A stretch of DNA of 6,300 bases, taken from contig DVOG01000020.1 in assembly GCA_018713755.1 (NCBI GenBank), positions 1 to 6,300 on the forward strand. Direction: 5' to 3'. Below the pieces are notes generated by a model. It was not told where the DNA came from. It ran no database searches and saw only the letters and a list, made by a program, of their open reading frames with translations. This stretch comes from Candidatus Spyradosoma merdigallinarum (GTDB lineage: Bacteria; Verrucomicrobiota; Verrucomicrobiia; Opitutales; UBA953). Both the position numbers and the translations under genes were made by a program. This document shows, in pieces, positions 5,271 through 6,300 of the stretch (positions are counted from its first letter, which is position 1; every line of letters starts with the position of its first letter).

Positions 5271-5932
5271 GCCGTCAGCTCCTTGAAGTTTTCGTCGCGG
5301 GAAAGCGTTTCCCGCAGGCGTTTCGTGATGCGGTGCACCGCGTTGTTGACGACGTTCGGCGACACGCCGAGCTCGCTCACGACGCGTTCGACCGGCAGCC
5401 CTTCGAGCTTCACCATCTCGAAGGCGACGCAGGTGTTCGGCGCGAATTCGCCGCGGATGCACGTGTAGGCGTCGAGCAGAATCGCGCGGCGGAACGCGCG
5501 CAGCTCCTCGGCTTCGAGCTGCTCGGTCTCGCTCGTCCCGCTTTCCGCCGCCGCGCTTTCCGCGCGGGAGCGGGCGTCGCCCTCGTCGTCGTCGAGCGAT
5601 TCCGCGGGCGCGCCGCCGTTTTTGCGCAGGAAATCGACGACGCGACGGTCGCACACCGTCTTCAGAAAAAAGCGGAAGCGGGATTTCTCCGCGTCGTAGC
5701 GGCGCGCGGCGAAGATTTCGTTGAGCGAGATCACGACGTCGGCGATCACGTCGTCCGTCACGCTCGCGGGAACGCCGTAGAGGCCGCGCCGGTAAAAGGA
5801 GTTGCACACCATCACCTTGATCGTCGCGTGATAGATGTCGAAAAAATCCCGCCACGCGCCGTTCCACGCCGCGTTCTGTTCGGGCGCGATCAGCTTTTCG
5901 AGGACGGTCTTCGGTGTCTGCGGAAATTCCAT
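5267..5932 (-). CDS. ECF-like RNA polymerase sigma factor
   Basis: This 221-residue protein has the two-domain layout of ECF-type sigma factors. Residues about 27-104 fit region 2: FFDIYHATIKVMV, then DDVIADVVISLNEIF at 60-74, and YDAEKSRFRFFLKTVCDRRVVDFLRK at 79-104, which resembles the usual YDP..GRFR.WL..IARN...D.LRR segment that contacts the -10 element. Residues 105-142 are an acidic Ser/Ala-rich linker. Residues about 145-211 fit region 4: VAFEMVKLEGLPVERVVSELGVSPNVVNNAVHRITKRLRETL, a helix-turn-helix for the -35 element. The linker makes it somewhat longer than most ECF factors. The ATG at 5932 is the only good start, since an in-frame stop lies 33 bases upstream; I see no clear ribosome site. 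It follows the unrecognised gene closely and overlaps the small gene by 4 bases, so all three may share a transcript. Target promoters are unknown. Confidence 0.85.
   Translation of the reverse strand: MEFPQTPKTVLEKLIAPEQNAAWNGAWRDFFDIYHATIKVMVCNSFYRRGLYGVPASVTDDVIADVVISLNEIFAARRYDAEKSRFRFFLKTVCDRRVVDFLRKNGGAPAESLDDDEGDARSRAESAAAESGTSETEQLEAEELRAFRRAILLDAYTCIRGEFAPNTCVAFEMVKLEGLPVERVVSELGVSPNVVNNAVHRITKRLRETLSRDENFKELTA
5279..5284 (-). promoter_or_regulatory. ribosome binding site of the small gene
   Basis: The minus strand reads AAGGAG here, 8 bases before the ATG at 5270. It is the strongest Shine-Dalgarno sequence in the window and lies within the last codons of the sigma gene (Lys-Glu-Leu-Thr-Ala). 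This fixes the small gene's start and argues that it is translated on its own account as well as by coupling. Confidence 0.7.
5297..5315. repeat. perfect 8-3-8 inverted repeat near the end of the sigma gene
   Basis: GCGGGAAA (5297-5304) and TTTCCCGC (5308-5315) are exact inverted copies around GCG. On the minus-strand mRNA this hairpin ends 12 bases before the AAGGAG site of the small gene. It is formed from two facing copies of the core of the iterated word. It may influence expression of the small gene or may simply reflect motif density. Confidence 0.45.
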
Positions 5933-5965
5933 CTGAAAGATACATTCGCGGGAAGGCGCGCAAAA

Positions 5966-6300
5966 TCACGGTTCGACGCCGAGTTTTTTCGCCTGCGCGA
6001 GACTTTTCGCGACGTAGTCGCGGTAGGCGGAATCGTCGGCGAGCTCGCGCTCATTGTACGCGAGGACTTCTCTCAGATTCACGAGGCTTTCCCGCGCGCT
6101 CCTCACGTTGTAAGGCAGACTCCGGTCGTTCGCGGCGCGGGCGCGGATTTCGTCGTCGGAGAGGCGCGCGAGCGCGAGTTGTTCCGCGATGATCTTCTTC
6201 GTGTTTTCGAGCATCTCCCGGCGGCTTTCCCGCCAGGCCGCGCGGCTGTACACATAGATTCCTCGCGTCTCGTCGCGCAGTCCCTCGGCGGAAATTTTCT
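5966..6300 (-). CDS. unrecognised protein, C-terminal part (truncated by window end)
   Basis: The reading frame is open from the right edge of the window to a TGA at 5966-5968, so this is the last 110 or so residues of a longer protein. A GTG at 6253 lies in frame but is probably internal, since the frame continues upstream without a stop (KISAEGLRDETRGIYVYSRA). The visible part is hydrophilic and highly charged, rich in Arg, Glu and Ala, and predicted mostly helical by eye (SRREMLENTKKIIAEQLALA, then SLVNLREVLAYNERELADD). There is no membrane segment and no motif I can name. The sigma gene starts 33 bases downstream, too short a gap for a clear independent promoter, so the two are probably co-transcribed. 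Confidence 0.7.
   Translation of the reverse strand, partial: KISAEGLRDETRGIYVYSRAAWRESRREMLENTKKIIAEQLALARLSDDEIRARAANDRSLPYNVRSARESLVNLREVLAYNERELADDSAYRDYVAKSLAQAKKLGVEP

Larger units (their letters stand above)
154..5773. repeat. dispersed iterated word GTTCCCG / CGGGAAC, about 36 copies
   Basis: Scanning by hand I find GTTCCCG on the plus strand at 154, 193, 617, 629, 664, 875, 1158, 1743, 1766, 1880, 1932, 2317, 2467, 2745, 2882, 3145, 3184, 3257, 3622, 4219, 4899, 5007 and 5198. I find CGGGAAC at 363, 581, 1225, 1375, 2073, 2235, 3120, 3459, 3827, 3868, 4048, 4995 and 5767. Most extend to CGTTCCCGC. The core TTCCCG/CGGGAA occurs about 20 times more. Copies lie in every gene class and in the spacers, and I treat them as one family of short DNA words, not as a single repeat element. 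Confidence 0.8.

Noticed and set aside
5271..5969. Long upstream extension of the small gene's frame through the sigma gene
   Set aside because: The extension is Arg-rich shadow sequence of the sigma gene. The ATG at 5270 with AAGGAG upstream is the credible start.
1..6300. Frequent GCGGAAA- and CGCGCG-type words
   Set aside because: They track Glu-Lys and Ala-Arg codons in GC-rich genes and are mostly in one phase, unlike GTTCCCG.
1..6300. Defence system, prophage, integron or CRISPR
   Set aside because: All recognised genes are housekeeping or regulatory, composition looks uniform, and no regularly spaced repeats, transposase, integrase or terminal repeats were seen.

Overview
This high-GC window (roughly two thirds G+C by eye) is ordinary, densely packed bacterial chromosome carrying housekeeping genes. 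The best taxonomic guess is a member of the PVC group, probably Verrucomicrobiota or a relative. That rests on the large secreted TIGR03790-type protein, the divergent ECF-like sigma factor and the general protein style; no rRNA or other marker is present, so it is an inference. I see no prophage, insertion sequence, CRISPR array or tRNA gene.

Layout. (1) Positions 1-2481, plus strand: the 3' end of ispF (isoprenoid synthesis), a secreted TIGR03790-family protein with a helical-repeat tail, and dtd (D-aminoacyl-tRNA deacylase). They are spaced by 10 bases and then overlap by 4, so they are probably one operon. (2) Positions 2491-3783, minus strand: hemL (tetrapyrrole synthesis), converging on dtd with 9 bases between the stop codons. 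(3) Positions 3784-3890: a 107-base divergent control region with a reasonable hemL promoter, a 13-base palindrome over its -35 box, and an RBS-bearing hairpin for rlmN. (4) Positions 3891-4991, plus strand: rlmN (23S rRNA/tRNA adenine-C2 methyltransferase), followed immediately by a GC-rich hairpin. (5) Positions 5067-6300, minus strand: the end of an unrecognised gene, an ECF-like sigma factor, and a 67-residue protein overlapping the sigma gene by 4 bases with a strong internal Shine-Dalgarno site. Rewriting the starts of hemL and rlmN to the conserved N termini removes an apparent overlap between them.

The most unusual signal is not a gene. A short non-palindromic word, GTTCCCG (reverse complement CGGGAAC), usually inside CGTTCCCGC, occurs about 36 times in 6.3 kb. 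Copies lie on both strands, in every codon phase, in all three main coding blocks and in the spacers. By hand estimate only one or two would be expected. In several places, notably after rlmN, before the rlmN start and before the small gene's RBS, two copies or two copies of the core TTCCCG face each other and form a hairpin. This resembles genome-wide DNA signals such as uptake sequences or the cyanobacterial HIP1 word. I do not know a described function for this particular word.
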